From: Camellia lanceoleosa
Lineage: Eukaryota; Streptophyta; Magnoliopsida; Ericales; Theaceae
Assembly (NCBI GenBank): GCA_025200525.1
Contig: CM045763.1
Location: 150,914,246-150,978,245, forward strand
Length of the DNA: 64,000 bases
Reading direction: 5' to 3'
In this document: positions 23,301 through 34,689 of the stretch, one piece after another
How the letters are laid out: the number at the start of each line of letters is the position of its first letter
Numbering within the stretch: the first letter of the stretch is position 1
Program-made: the position numbers and the translations under genes
The notes under the pieces: model-generated
Told to the model about the DNA's origin: nothing
Databases searched by the model: none
What the model saw: only the letters and a program-made list of their open reading frames with translations

Positions 23301-23519
23301 TGGAACTAGCACGGGACTCCCGTTCTGAAAACTAAGTCCAAAAATGAATTTTTCCAACACTTAAGCTTGTAAATAGGCCATCGGAGGCCAAAATCGTGTA
23401 ACAGGCATGGGAACGCCCGTGGAACACCTCAAACACCTCGTGAGGGACCAATGTAAGTTGTGGAAACTTACGGAACTAGCACTGGACTCTCGATTTGAAA
23501 ACTAAGTCGAAAAATGCAT
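20331..23519. repeat. Satellite-like tandem array, unit 169-170 bp, about 19 copies
   Basis: The motif ACTTAAGCTTGAAAATAGG recurs with starts near 20352, 20521, 20690, 20860, 21030 and 21199, so the period is 169-170 bp. Each unit also has CATCGGGGGCCAAAATCGTG, GGAACACCTCAAACACCT, GGGAGGGACCAA, GTAAGTTGTGGAAACTTAC (itself an inverted repeat) and ACGGGACTCCCGGTTTGAAA. Units differ by an estimated 10-20%. Two are shortened (near 21600 and 22830). The array starts within the sequence after the last cyclin exon and ends at 23519. Minus frames across it are by-products of the repeat. Confidence 0.9.
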
Positions 23520-24158
23520 GTTAAATTGTATATTTAATTAATAAGATAATAATTGTCTAACTTGCATTCTTTTTTCTTTTTCTTTTCTTTTTTTGTTTCA
23601 TTTTTTTGCAGATTGGAGATTTGATATTGACATGTTTGGTAATTTGGAGAGCAGAAGCTAGCTCATTTTGTGTTTTTGTTCATATTACCTTACATGTATT
23701 TTGGTTGTGTTGTAAATTTTATATTTTTGTTGGTATTACAGGAGATGTTTGGTAATCCACACTTGATATTTTATTTTTGTTGATATTAGTAGACGTGTTT
23801 TTTGTGGATATTAGGAGACGTGTTTGGTAATCCGCATGCGATTGATATTATATTTTTGTGGATATTAGTAGACATGTTTATAATCCGCATGCAGTTCATA
23901 TTGTATTTTTGTGGATAGTGCTGAAATTCGATTGTGATGTTTATGAAAATGAACAGATTTTTGTATTGATTTGTAATAGATATTTTATTGAACAGGCTAC
24001 TGAATAGGCCATCGGACAGGTTATTGCACAGGTTATTGAAATCCATAGGGAATTTTTACTGAAAATAAAAAATTTAATTTGAAAATAGTACTGTAGCTCG
24101 ACTTTCTTCGTGCCCCCTTTCGGAAAGCATTGAATTGGTCTCCTATAGTTCGGACTCC
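23520..24158. other. AT-rich stretch with short tandem repeats
   Basis: A pyrimidine tract followed by TTTTTTTGCAG at about 23600-23612 resembles a splice acceptor, but no recognisable exon follows. From about 23690 to 23930, three to four copies of a 50-60 bp unit (TTTTTGTGGATATTAGTAGAC, GTTTGGTAATCCGCATGC) occur. 24083-24158 continues inward from the LTR end and shares GAGTCCGAACT with 18127-18137. Confidence 0.5.
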
Positions 24159-27100
24159 TGTCACGGTTCTGAATCTAATCTCACAAAGTGCAATGTAAGA
24201 CTGATAAATCACCAAAGAGTCCAAATCCGGCAAATCATTTTGGAAAATCGATTTTAATCAAAAAGCGCCAAACATGGACTGCTTTGCCAAATTACAGAGT
24301 CGTCACCTAAATATTTTGTTTTGGGCAATTTAGGAAACCCTAACTCATGCCAAAGGCCACGTGTCCGTCATCACCAAAGTTGCCTCGGCTCGGGAACTTG
24401 GGTACGAGAGGGGAAGGTCCTGAAATGAGCACCCCCGGTCACCCAATCAAAGGATCGGCCTTTACTAAGCATGATATGTTGTTTTAACGACATATGTGTT
24501 CTTATTCCGATTATTAATCTAACTTACTATGTGATGCGCACAGTATACAAGTATAGACTCAATTGCAAGAATTGGAACAAAACATTTCATGTTTGTTTTC
24601 AAAAATGGTTTGAATTTGCTATCCTTAAGTAGGCTAAAGTGCGAATTTGCCACCCTCAAGTGGGCTTAAAACATGATAATTTGCCACTTCACAAAGTGGG
24701 CTTAAAACTCATATTTTGATGAATTGTTTCAATTCAAGCAATAAAGCCTTCATCCACAGGCATTCAAACAGTTAATTATTTAAGCAAATAGCCACATGGC
24801 AAGCATGCTATCATGGCAACACTTACACTCATCCAAGATGCTAAAACGTAAACACTTAAGTGTACTTTGAGCCAAAACAGAAAACTAGTTAGAAATCAAT
24901 GCGTGATCCTAACTATACAAGATGCCTAATGCAACACATGCAGTAATGCAACTAAATAGGCTCGGCTATCTAAGATGGCATATGAATGCAACAATTTGAT
25001 ACATGTATTCAAATAGGTATTGAAATACGATGCAGTTTGAATGATGCGCCGAGCCCCGTGCATGCAAGACAAATGAATGAATGCAAACATGCAAGCATAT
25101 GGTATGCTAATCGAAAATAATCCCTAATCTAACCATCGAAAGCGGATAAATAAAAGGGAGAAAGATGTGGGGTTGGAAGACATGTACTCACACACGCACG
25201 CTTATTACAACATATGCCCTCTCGGCAGAGGGTCTGAATAAATAGACTAAGCTAATCTAAGCTAAGCTACTTATTACAAATAAACTAATCAACTATTCTA
25301 TCTAATTAATTATTACAAACCGAATTGAATAACTAGCTAATCTAAGCTAATTGAAATATTGCAAAGCAAATGAAGCTAAATTAATTACAACACATGTAAT
25401 TAACTACGACTAGCTAGTAAAGCAATAAAGATGGCCTCGCGGGCGAGGGAGATATGCATGCTCGGTTGCGTCCTCCCGGAAATCCACCGCCTTGCCTCAA
25501 GATGCCTTTGTTTGCAGATCTTTGAACCTTTAAAAATTATGCCAACCTTTAAAGTGCCTCTGTTCCATCTCAAGCACACACTGAGGGCCCATCGGCTAGA
25601 AGTGGTGGCTATCGGCCATTGATGGTGGCCGATCGGCTGCTTTGATGGTCGGTCGGCTGGTATTGGTGGCCGATCGGCCACTGATCTCCTGAACTTTCTC
25701 TTTTCGCTGCAACAGAGCACAAACAGAGGCAAGGCAGTGTATTTGCAAGGTAATGTATGTACTTCCACTCTCCTTTTCATGTCTCAAGCTCAAAGGAGTA
25801 CGACATTCGGCTCTCATGCCACCAATCAAGCATTTTCATGCATGATGGCCGAAGAACCAAATTTGTACAATGCTCAATGAATGCACACATAAGACTCGAA
25901 TGGCCATTCCCCCTACCATGCATGATCAAGGGCGACGGCGACCAAGAAACGTGACACGTTTCATCACTTTGAGTATGAAACGTTCCACATTTCTTGTGTT
26001 TGGATTAACGTCCGATCCAAACATATGCAATGCAACAAAATATGCTTATCTTACATGTTTTACTTGATTCGATTCTTGTTTACTCATTTTAGCTTACCAA
26101 TTAGTCCTTTAACCGGTTAAATCCAAAGTGTTAGTCATCTAATTGGAAAGATGGCCTAAGCCACAAGCACCTTGAGCATGAAAGAAGCCTTTTGGTTAGT
26201 AGAAACCCTCAAGAGAAGGCTAAAACCATTAGGCATGAGAGCCTCAATTCCATGTTTTCAAGCCAACAAGGGGCTAAAGACCTCTTTCAAAGCACATGAA
26301 AGAGTGAATTAATGGAGTGCAATAGCATATATTTCAACACTGAAATGGCATGCAAAAGACACTAAATCGTGCAAGACATGCATGCAAGACATGTTAAAGG
26401 ACCAAAAACACCATGACTAGTGAAAGACACTACACTAGAGGCATGCAACATCAAGCTCAAACAACCAAACAAACTCTGGACAGAGCTAAAACATACCAAA
26501 ACAATGGCCAAAACATGCTGAAATTGAAGCATGGCAAGCACGAAAATCATGCTCCTTTGTTAGGCCATAAACTAGGCTCAAAGCACACCTCTCAAAAGCA
26601 ATGAAAGAGTGAAATATGTGAGACTGTGACAAAGGAATACACTTTGAAATCACATACTAAATGATGCCATATCATGCAAACATTACAAGCAAAGCATGCT
26701 AGAGGCCCTAAAACTCAAAGCTAGTTAAGGCAATTGTACTATAGCTATACAAAGCAAGTCCCAAAGGACCAAGAACACTCAAAACAATCCTCGAGCATGC
26801 TAAAATAGGGCCAAAAGTGTGCTGGAATATGGCCAACACATGCTAGAATGATAGGCTAAATCATCACACAAGCTAGACTAGTAAGTAAGATTACACTACA
26901 AGTGTAAGAAGCATGCAAGAGGTGATTAAACCAGCCAAAAATAGAGTTATTGCATGGCAAATCAGTAGCAAAAACATGCTTAAACCAAGCTTCAAAAGAG
27001 TAGAAAAGCATGCGCACTTGTTAGGCCATCAACACATGCAAACAAGATAAGAGGAGGGAGGACCACCCCCTCCTATTTGGGACCTCAAAACCAACTTTCT

Positions 27101-28641
27101 ACCACTGAAATTCATCTGGAATTCAATGGTTTTAAGGCCAAAAAGAGATGAACTCAAAAGCCTTAAAAGATGGCTCAACACTTAGCAAACAAGCAACAAA
27201 GGAGGGTGGACCACCCCTAACTTCAAAAGGACTTCAAACCACCATTTTAAACACTTAAAAATAGAGGTTTTTCTAGTTGACAACTAGGCCACAAATAGCA
27301 TGCAAAGGTGCCCAAGATGATGTACAAAAATAAGCTTAAAAGAGGAAGATGCTTACCCTTGAAGCACAGCTGCAAAATAGCCTCAACTCTAAGCTAAAAC
27401 CAGCTTTGAGAGCTCAAATAAGACCTCCAAGAACCTCAACAACAAGGTAGAGGTGATTGGTCTAGGGTTTCTTTGCAAGAGTGTGGGAAATTCTCACTTC
27501 TAAGTACAATATAGGAAGAGAGAGAGAGGCTTCTAGAGAAAGAGATAGAGATTTCTGAAAATTATAGAGAGAGAGAGAGAGAGAGAGAGATTTTAGAGAG
27601 AGAGGCTCCCAAAATTTATAACCTCTTAAAATTATAGATATTTCCTTCCTATATAGCAAAAACAAGAGCCTTGGTCGAAATATCTGAATATAGAGACAGC
27701 TGGAGCATTTGGAAGACAGTTGGAGCAAAATATCTTCAAAAAATATGAGTTTGGGTCATTTCTGGCCGACCGGCCATCTTGGTGGCCGACTTGCTACTAA
27801 TGTTGGCCGATAAGAATCACTTTTGGCCGACCTATGGCCGGAAAGCTCCATTTGTGGCCGATACCCTTCCCCAGAGGCTGACGGCAAAAACTAGTCCCAG
27901 GCCCCGACTTCAACCACGCATAACTCCTTCACCTGGACTCCTTTTCAGGTCATTCTTGAGCCTAAATTGTAGCCCTAGAAGTCTTCTTTCCAATGGTGTT
28001 AACCTCACATCAAAATTCAAATTGTGCTAAGATATATCTCTCTTTTAGTGAAGACTTCTCAGTTTCGGTCCAACCGGATTGATGCCTAACTTCAACCAAC
28101 CATATCTCCCTCATCTGGCCTCAGCTTGACGAGATTCTTGAATACAAAATGAAGCCCTGGAAGTCTTTTTTCCAATGGTGGTGGCTTCATAGATAAAATC
28201 CAAGTGTTCAAATGGATAGACCTGATTTAGAGAGGGTCGCTCGACTCCTCCAACTTGGTTTCTTCCCTCTCATCTTCTTTTCTTCAACTCCAAACCTCTA
28301 AACAAGATGTTTTAAAGATTTTTTCAAAGAGTTCACCTCTCTTTCATTCATTTCTACTTTGTCCTTACTTAGTTTACCGAAAAGCGCAACATTTAACGAA
28401 ATGCGAGCCTCGGAACATCGTAGGAACTTTGTTTCAAAAACAAAAAATTTTGAAAGACAGGGTTTTAAGGTCTAAAAATCTTTTTGGTAAAAATAGTTCA
28501 AGTCCAAAAATGGGGTGTGAGTTGGGATTTGACACTCTCCTTGCCTGAGAAATCAAACCTTTGCACTGCACACCTTTTATCACCAAGTAAACAATCAGTA
28601 GCGCCCATGTTTTAAGGGCGGTAAAAAATGGGGTGTCTACA
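24159..28641 (-). repeat. Long LTR (about 4.5 kb), minus strand
   Basis: On the minus strand it begins TGTAGACACCCC (28641) and ends GAACCGTGACA (24159), with TG and CA borders. Very long LTRs starting this way recall Tat/Ogre-type elements, but no coding domain is attached to prove it. It holds GGCCGATCGGC-like clusters (25600-25690 and 27760-27865), a GA microsatellite (27565-27590) and a two-copy module (27905-28210). Short frames inside (for example 25431, 28255) have no recognisable domain. Its 3' part has an inverted partner at 17359-18124. Confidence 0.65.
27905..28210 (-). repeat. Duplicated LTR module shared with the LARD LTRs
   Basis: Two diverged copies about 175 bp apart. Each contains ATAACTCCTTCA-like, GACTCC, ATTCTTGA, AAATTG-AAGCCC and CTTTCCAATGGT blocks, then CCTCACATC with AAATTCAAA. 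The same series occurs at 54808-54925 and 60564-60680 in the LARD LTRs, in the same orientation relative to LTR direction. Confidence 0.7.
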
Positions 28642-29169
28642 AGTACCCCCCTTTTAAATTTTTTTAATTTTTATTAGCGACAAAATGAAAAATGTTTCTA
28701 TTAGTTTTCAAAAAACATGACAAATAATTTTGTCACATTTGTTGAATATTTCATCGCTAAATTGAAATATTTGGTGACAAAATATTTTTTGTCATTGAAG
28801 AATTTTCTTCTCTGCTCATTTTAGTGACGAATTTTTTTGTCACCTTAATCCATATCATTGGTGAGGAAAACTTTCGTCACTAAAATCTATTTGGTGACGA
28901 AATATTTCGTCGCCAAAAACAATTAAAATTTTTTTTTATTTAGTTTTGGTGACGAAATTGATGTTTTAGAGGACAAAAAATGCAACATTTAGAGATGAAA
29001 TTTCGTTGCCAAAAATGAAAAATAGGCGACGAAACTATTTTTCGTCACCAGGTACTTTCAGCGACAAACGTGGTGACAAATTTTTTTCATCACAGATCAC
29101 TTTAGGGACGAAAATTTGATATTTGGAGACAAAATCAGTTTGTCACCAAAGGCCTTTTTTGTTGTGTTG
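28642..29169. mobile_element. CACTA-like transposon end with GTGACGAAA subterminal repeats
   Basis: The stretch is full of GGTGACGAAA and TTTCGTCACC motifs in both orientations, the usual subterminal pattern of CACTA elements. One long near-palindrome of them spans 28893-28914. The right end reads CCTTTTTTGTTGTGTTG (29153-29169), close to the CCTTTTTTGTTGTAGTG terminus of plant CACTA elements. The T2 reading frame begins at the next base. No transposase is present and the other end was not found; the LTR at 28641 abuts on the left. Confidence 0.6.
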
Positions 29170-30356
29170 TGTCGACCGTTCTTCCAGGCATTGAAGGCTA
29201 AGTTTGAGTGGGATGATGAGTGCGACCGCGCCCTGGAATGCTTGAAAGATTACATGACTTCTCCTCCATTGTTAGTCACCCCAGTACCAGGAGAAGAGCT
29301 CTTTTTGTACTTAGTAGTTTCCCAGCATGCAGTTAGCACAGTGTTAGTAAGGGCTGAGAAAACACAACACTTGTCTATCTTTTATGTGAGCAAGACATTG
29401 TTGGGTGCTAAAACAAGGCACCTTCCATTGGAAAAGCTGGCCTTAGCTTTGATGATGGCCTCAAGAAAATTATCTCACTACTTCCATGCGCATACCATGA
29501 TTGTCTTAACGGCTTTCCCCTTAAAAGCCTTGTTTGAGAGGACGGATTTTTCTGGACGAATTTTGAAGTGGGCAGTGGAGTTGGGGCAGTTTGACATTAA
29601 GTTTCAACCAAGAATCGCAATAAAGGCCTAAACTTTGGCAGACTTCATGGCCAAGCTCGCACCAAGAAGTCATCATATTTACCCGATCGACTTGACCGAG
29701 GCAACCGAAAAAAGGGAAAAAAGTGCCGCAGGAATAGCGTAGCCCCCAAGGCAGGACGCCTAACTGTATAGCAAGCCAGTCAGGCCTGAAGAAAGGGAAG
29801 AAGGAATAGACCGCAGCCCTACCGCAAGGACTCACCCAAAAGTAAAGTCTTGAGATGTTCAAACAGTGAGGATCAGAGCCCAATGACAGACATTAACTTG
29901 GAAGAAAGCATCAGCAACGCCCCTGATCCCAAGACATCATTAGATCCCTTCACTTGCTGGAAGCTATTCGTCGGAGAGATGTGGAAACTCTTCATAGACG
30001 GAGCATCCAGCAGGCACAGTGTAGGACTAGGGATAGTCCTCATCTCACTGGATGGCCTAACAATTGAACAGACAGTCAACCTTGGCTTCCCAGCATCCAG
30101 CAACGAGGCGGAGTATGAAGTATTGCTAGCAGGTTTAAAATCAGCACTTTGCATGAAGGCCATCGAGCTAATGGTTTATAGTGACTCCCAACTGGTAGTT
30201 AACCATATTTCGGGCGACTACGAAGCAAAGAATGATAGAATGACTAAGTACCAAAAGTTGGTCAGAAAGGAGATCATGAAGTTCGAAGTAATTCGGATAG
30301 AGCAAATTGGTTGAGAGGAAAATAGTAAAGCAGATAAGCTGGCTGATTTTGCGTCA
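29170..30356 (+). pseudogene. T2 RNase H and second RNase H
   Basis: It starts in the middle of pol with CRPFFQALKAKFEWDDECD and continues through the RNase H domain (FYVSKTLLGAKTRHLPLEKL, SGRILKWAVELGQFDI) to a stop at 29629-29631. Further stops at about 29740 and 29761 interrupt the linker. The second RNase H is open from 29850: [52 protein letters not shown] and NSKADKLADFAS. The four acidic positions of the fold all look present (FIDGAS, NEAEYE, YSDSQ, KADKLAD). A TGA at 30312-30314 follows RIEQIG. Confidence 0.75.
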
Positions 30357-31704
30357 ATGGCAGATACATCTATCCCACACCCATTGTTGATTGACTTCCT
30401 ACCCAGACCAAGTATTGAAGAGTTCGAAGCAGCCAAAGCATGTTGTGCCGAGCTAGGCCCTTCCTGGATGGATCCCATCATAGTGTTTTTAAAAGATGGC
30501 ATTTTACCTGAAGAAAAAAAAGAAGCCAACAAAATTAGAGCAAAGTCACAACGATTTTGGCTCTCCCCATCACTAGCACTGTACAAAAAATCCTTCACAG
30601 GACCTTACTTGAAAATGTGTCCATCCCAATAAGGTCAAGGCATTTTTGTTCGAAATACACGAAGGCGTCTGCAGAAGCCACCAAGAGGGATGATCGCTGG
30701 CCTACCGAGCAATTTCACAAGGGTATTAGTGACCATACATGCAAGCAAATTCAAAGAAATATGTCAAGAAATGTGAGAAATGTCAGAAGTTTGCACACCA
30801 AATACATCAACCCGCCAGAGAGCTTCTACCATTGACCAGCCCGTGGCCCTTTGCAATGTAGGGCCTGGATATAGTAAGACCACTGCCAACTGCGCCCGAC
30901 AATAGAAAGTTCTTTCTTGCAGCAACGGACTATTTCACAAAATGGGTGGAGGCAGAAGCACTCACATCCATAAAAGAAAAAGACGTCAAGAAGTTCGTCT
31001 GGTAGAACATCATAACTTGGTTCGGCGTACCCAAGGCTTTAATATTCGACAACAGCACTCAGTTTGATGGCAAAATATTTAAGGGCTTTTGCAAAGAATG
31101 CAAAATAGAATTCTACAACTCTACACCGGCACACCCCCAAGCTAATGGCCAGGCTGAAGCTTCTAACAAAGTAGTCTTAGACGGTTAGAAGAAGAGGTTA
31201 GAAAGAGCACAAGGCAAGTGGGCTGAGGAATTTCCCCATGTTTTATGGGCTTACCGTACCACACCACGGCGGTCAACTGGCGAAACACCTTTTTCTTTGG
31301 CCCATGGCATGGAGGCGGTAATACCCTTGGAAGTGGGCCTCCTCACTATTAGGAGCAAAAATTTTGATCCAAACTTGAATGGTGAGGCCATAACCCTAGA
31401 ACTCGACCTCGCAAAAAAAAGAAGGGAAAGGGCGTTGGTGCACATTGCCTCATATCAACAAGAGTTGTCCAGAAAATACAACAAAACAGTGCATCCAAGA
31501 CAATTCAAGATTGGAGATTGGGTACTGCGCAAAGTAATCGACAACACTTTGGTACTTAGAGATGGCAAGTTAGGACCTAACTGGGAAAGACCATACAAAG
31601 TGATTGGTTTAGCGGGAAAGGGGACATATCACTTAGAAGATATGGACAACAAAGCTATTCCCAGTCCATGGAACACGGCCAATTTCAAATTATTTTATTT
31701 TTAG
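30357..31704 (+). pseudogene. T2 integrase (stops and frameshifts)
   Basis: Starts with the linker (FLPRPSIEEFEAAKA, FWLSPSLALYKKS) to about 30630, where a base change shifts the frame. The H2C2 zinc-binding part is readable across 30650-30810 (CEKCQKFAHQ-type). The core shows GLDIV (about 30867), FDNSTQFDG with the second Asp (about 31048) and GQAEASNK with the Glu (about 31150). Several TAG codons lie between them (for example near 30859, 31003 and 31186). The last 136 codons (31297-31704) are open and hold the C-terminal domain, ending SPWNTANFKLFYF with TAG at 31702. Confidence 0.75.
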
Positions 31705-31814
31705 CTTTTTCTTAAAAACACTTGTAATTTTTCTTTTGCACTAAAACAAGTAGTTTTTTTTTCCAATAAAAACATTTTTTTTTCCTTTGTTTGTAAAAGT
31801 TGTTCATATTTATT

Positions 31815-32420
31815 GCCAACTGGGGGCAATTAAGAAGGTTTGCAGGCTTGACCAATACTTAGTTCTCTTCTTCAGCCGAGATAAGGATCTAGGCTTAAGA
31901 AGGTTGGCAGGTTTGACCAACAAATCGATCTCTTCTTCAGCCGAGATAAGGATCTAGGCTCAAGAAGGTTGGCAGGTTGGACCAACACCTTTTGTTCTTC
32001 AGCCGAGATAAGGATCTAGGCTCAAGAAGGTTGGCAGGTATAGCCAACACCTTTTGTTTTTCAGCCGAGATAAGGATCTAGGCTCAAGAAGGTCGGCAGG
32101 TTTAACCAAACACCTTTAGTTCTTTGGCCAAGATAAGGATCTAGGCTCAAGAAGGTTGGCAGGTTTGACCAACAAATCTTTCTCCTCTAGCCGAGATAAA
32201 GATCTCATCTCAAGAAAGTTGGTAGATGTGATTGAACATTTAGTTCGTTCTTCAGCCGAAATAAGGATCTAGGCTCAAGTAAGTTTGCAGGTTTAATCAA
32301 AACCCGTTTTCATTTAGCCAAGCTAAGGATCAAGGCACACATTTCGGTTACAAAGGTTTTGTAATTTCCCAAGTTATTTTTAGCCGAGATAAATCTCTTG
32401 GTTGAAAAAGGTGGATAGGA
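31815..32420 (+). repeat. T2 tandem array after pol, unit about 62-65 bp
   Basis: About nine units with CTTCAGCCGAGATAAGGATC, TAGGCTCAAGAAGGTTGGCAGG and a TTGACCAACA block. The core matches the T1 array at 15440-16080 (CTTCAGCCGA, AAGA-GGTTGG, ACCAAC). GGTTGG and CCAAC can pair within each unit. Confidence 0.8.
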
Positions 32421-32624
32421 TAAGGAATGGCCGAGCTAACCAGGCCGGCTAGGCTTGCATTAAAGATAATACACTATAAAAAGGAAAAAAGTATTATAAC
32501 CGAACAAAAAGAGTGAAAAAAGACATATTTCATTCATTGGTAAGCAATTACAAAAGGTGGGGCGTTTAGCCTGGTTACATTACAAACAAAAAAGAAAAGA
32601 GAAAAGAAGCCTTAGGCAAAAAGG

Positions 32625-34689
32625 TCGTCAAGGTCAGTGTTCTGGTCAACTCGGACCTTACCATTGGGTAGCCTGATTTCGGTGACTGTTTCCTAGGGTA
32701 GGTTGGTCAAGGGTACCGTCAATCGGTTGGCACAGTCGGGCCGAAAGGATCCACCCGAAAGCAGTCAAGACCGATGTTAGCAGGTGGGGCATTATTTGGA
32801 TCAGAGGTTTTTTTTTCCTCCCCCGCCTGAAGAAACTTATGTTAGACCACGGCTACATAGTCGGTCATATAGCTTGGTATAAAGTGAGGGGGAGGGCTGG
32901 GAAAGACTTCAGAATTAGGCCCCTGATCGAGCTTGGCAACAGCAGCTTTCCATCCACACTTAAAAAAGATGTCTTTGGACACCTCGCATTGTTGGACGTA
33001 TAGCTCCTCATCTTCTTTGAAACCATGCTCTTCAGCGTCCTCCATTTGCTTCTGCAATGTTTTTATTTCGGCATCTTTTGTCTTCTCGAGCTTGGCCAGC
33101 TCTCAAAAATAACGATCCTTCTTTTCGGCTAGAGCTTTATTCTTATCTACCTCAGCAGCAGAAACTTGCTTAGCCAATTGGTCCCTGTCGGTTTTCAGCT
33201 CGACAAACTTTGCTCGTAGTTCTTTAAGCTCGGCTTCTTTTGCCTTGCTTTCAACAATGGCCGCCTTGGCCATTCTTCTTAATTCGAGCACATGCTCATG
33301 CACAATCTGGTTCTTTTGCACGGCCTGCAGAAAATTTACAGTTAGAAGAACCGAGCGAGAAGTTAGTGGCAAAACCAGAACATAGGTGGAATTCAGTGTT
33401 ACCAGAATTAGCGATTTGTTGGTAGATCGTATGGCCTTTAGCTTGGTTAGATGGGCGTGGTGCTCCATGTCGGCTGGAAGGAATACACTTTTTGCCAAGC
33501 TAAACGCCAGAAGATGGTCATTTTCAGCACAAACAGATTCGGACGTAGTCACGGCTTGAGCCTTAAAAGACACAACTAGTGCCCACACCAGATAAGGAGA
33601 TGGGGTAGCTCGGTGCCTAATTGTGGGTGTTTCAAGGAGCGCGGCCTCAGGCTGCTTGATGTCTTCTTCATTGACCAAACATTGTGTTTGGCCGGCCGAG
33701 GTACGCAGTCTCTTATTAGGTCGGAATGACGAGGCTCTAGCAGTTGGAAGGGCAACCACGGCCTCACGAGCGTTACCAGTTGGAGGCAGCTCGGTCTGGG
33801 CCTCAACTATGAAGGCAACGGTCTGCTCGGTAATAAGGGCACAGACAGCTCGCCTCTTTACCATCTCCTGTTCTTCAGTGAGTGGGATTAGGTTGATTTA
33901 GGGGAGAGTGGGGTCTAGCTCGGGTGAAGGTTCTAGGAGGAAGTCGGTTACTCTGGTTTTTCTCTTACCGCTGTAATGGTATGACGGTTGTATGTCGAGC
34001 AGCTCGGTCCAGTCTCGATGCTGGTATCGTAGTGCAGCTTGGAGCGTGTCTTGATTCATGTAAGCGTAAGTTGATTTCAGGTGGTTCAAATCTGCATAAC
34101 GAACAAAGAACACAAGGGTTAGTACGATAGTTATTTTGATAACAAATAAAGATAAAACCGAGTTGTCCTTACCAGTTGTCCCCTTGTTCCAGTTGATGTT
34201 ATAGCCTGGAATCTGGGCTTCATGATCTTCAAAGTTCCCAGACACCTAGAGAAAATCATCGTCGTTCAGGTCTTTATCTGGTCTGTTTTTTATAAATTTT
34301 TCTCGATCTCTTCTTACTTTGAGGTAGTATACCCAACAGTCGTCATTTTGGCCAAGCAAGTACTGGTGAAATAGCTCAGCCAATCCGAGGTTGAGGCCAA
34401 GACGGTAATTTAGCTCGGCTATTCCATTTATAATCCTATAAGTATTGGTGGATAATTGGGTGGGGCACAATCTAGTTTTCCTAAGGAATTCGCATATGAC
34501 TGGTTGGACTGAGAACCGAAGTCCCCCCTCCACGATGGATATCACGGTAAAGGGAACAAAACTTGATTTGCCCCATGGGGTGCTGTCTAGCCCGGCTAAT
34601 GAAAGGTGGACATCGTTCGGAATGTGATAGTCTCTTCGGAATTCAGCCATGGCACCAGGCGAGTCCACCAAAAATCGGTATTTGCCCAT
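32625..34689 (-). pseudogene. T2 antisense gene, Transposase_28-like with two introns
   Basis: It runs opposite to gag-pol. ATG 34687-34689 (MGKYRFLVDS) opens an exon with a PFTVISIVEGGLRFSV block and RLCPTQLSTNTYRIINGIAEL, resembling the plant 'putative gypsy type transposon' domain (Pfam Transposase_28). A TAG at about 34243-34245 interrupts it. The sequence goes on in frame (VSGNFEDHEAQIPGYNINW) to an intron from GTAAGG (about 34171) to TATGCAG (about 34094), with a TACTAAC branch-site match. The next exon continues to about 33900. Downstream, from about 33864, is a frame with AENDHLLAFSLAKSVFLPAD; a second intron runs from GTAACA (about 33404) to TTCTGCAG (about 33328). A charged coiled coil follows (KAKEAELKELRAKFVELK). 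A TGA at about 33103-33105 interrupts it, then MEDAEEHGFKEDEEL and PHFIPSYMTDYV follow. Its original function is unknown. Confidence 0.7.

Noticed and set aside
25400..26604. Short frames inside the long LTR
   Set aside because: They overlap on both strands, have no domain and lie in LTR sequence.
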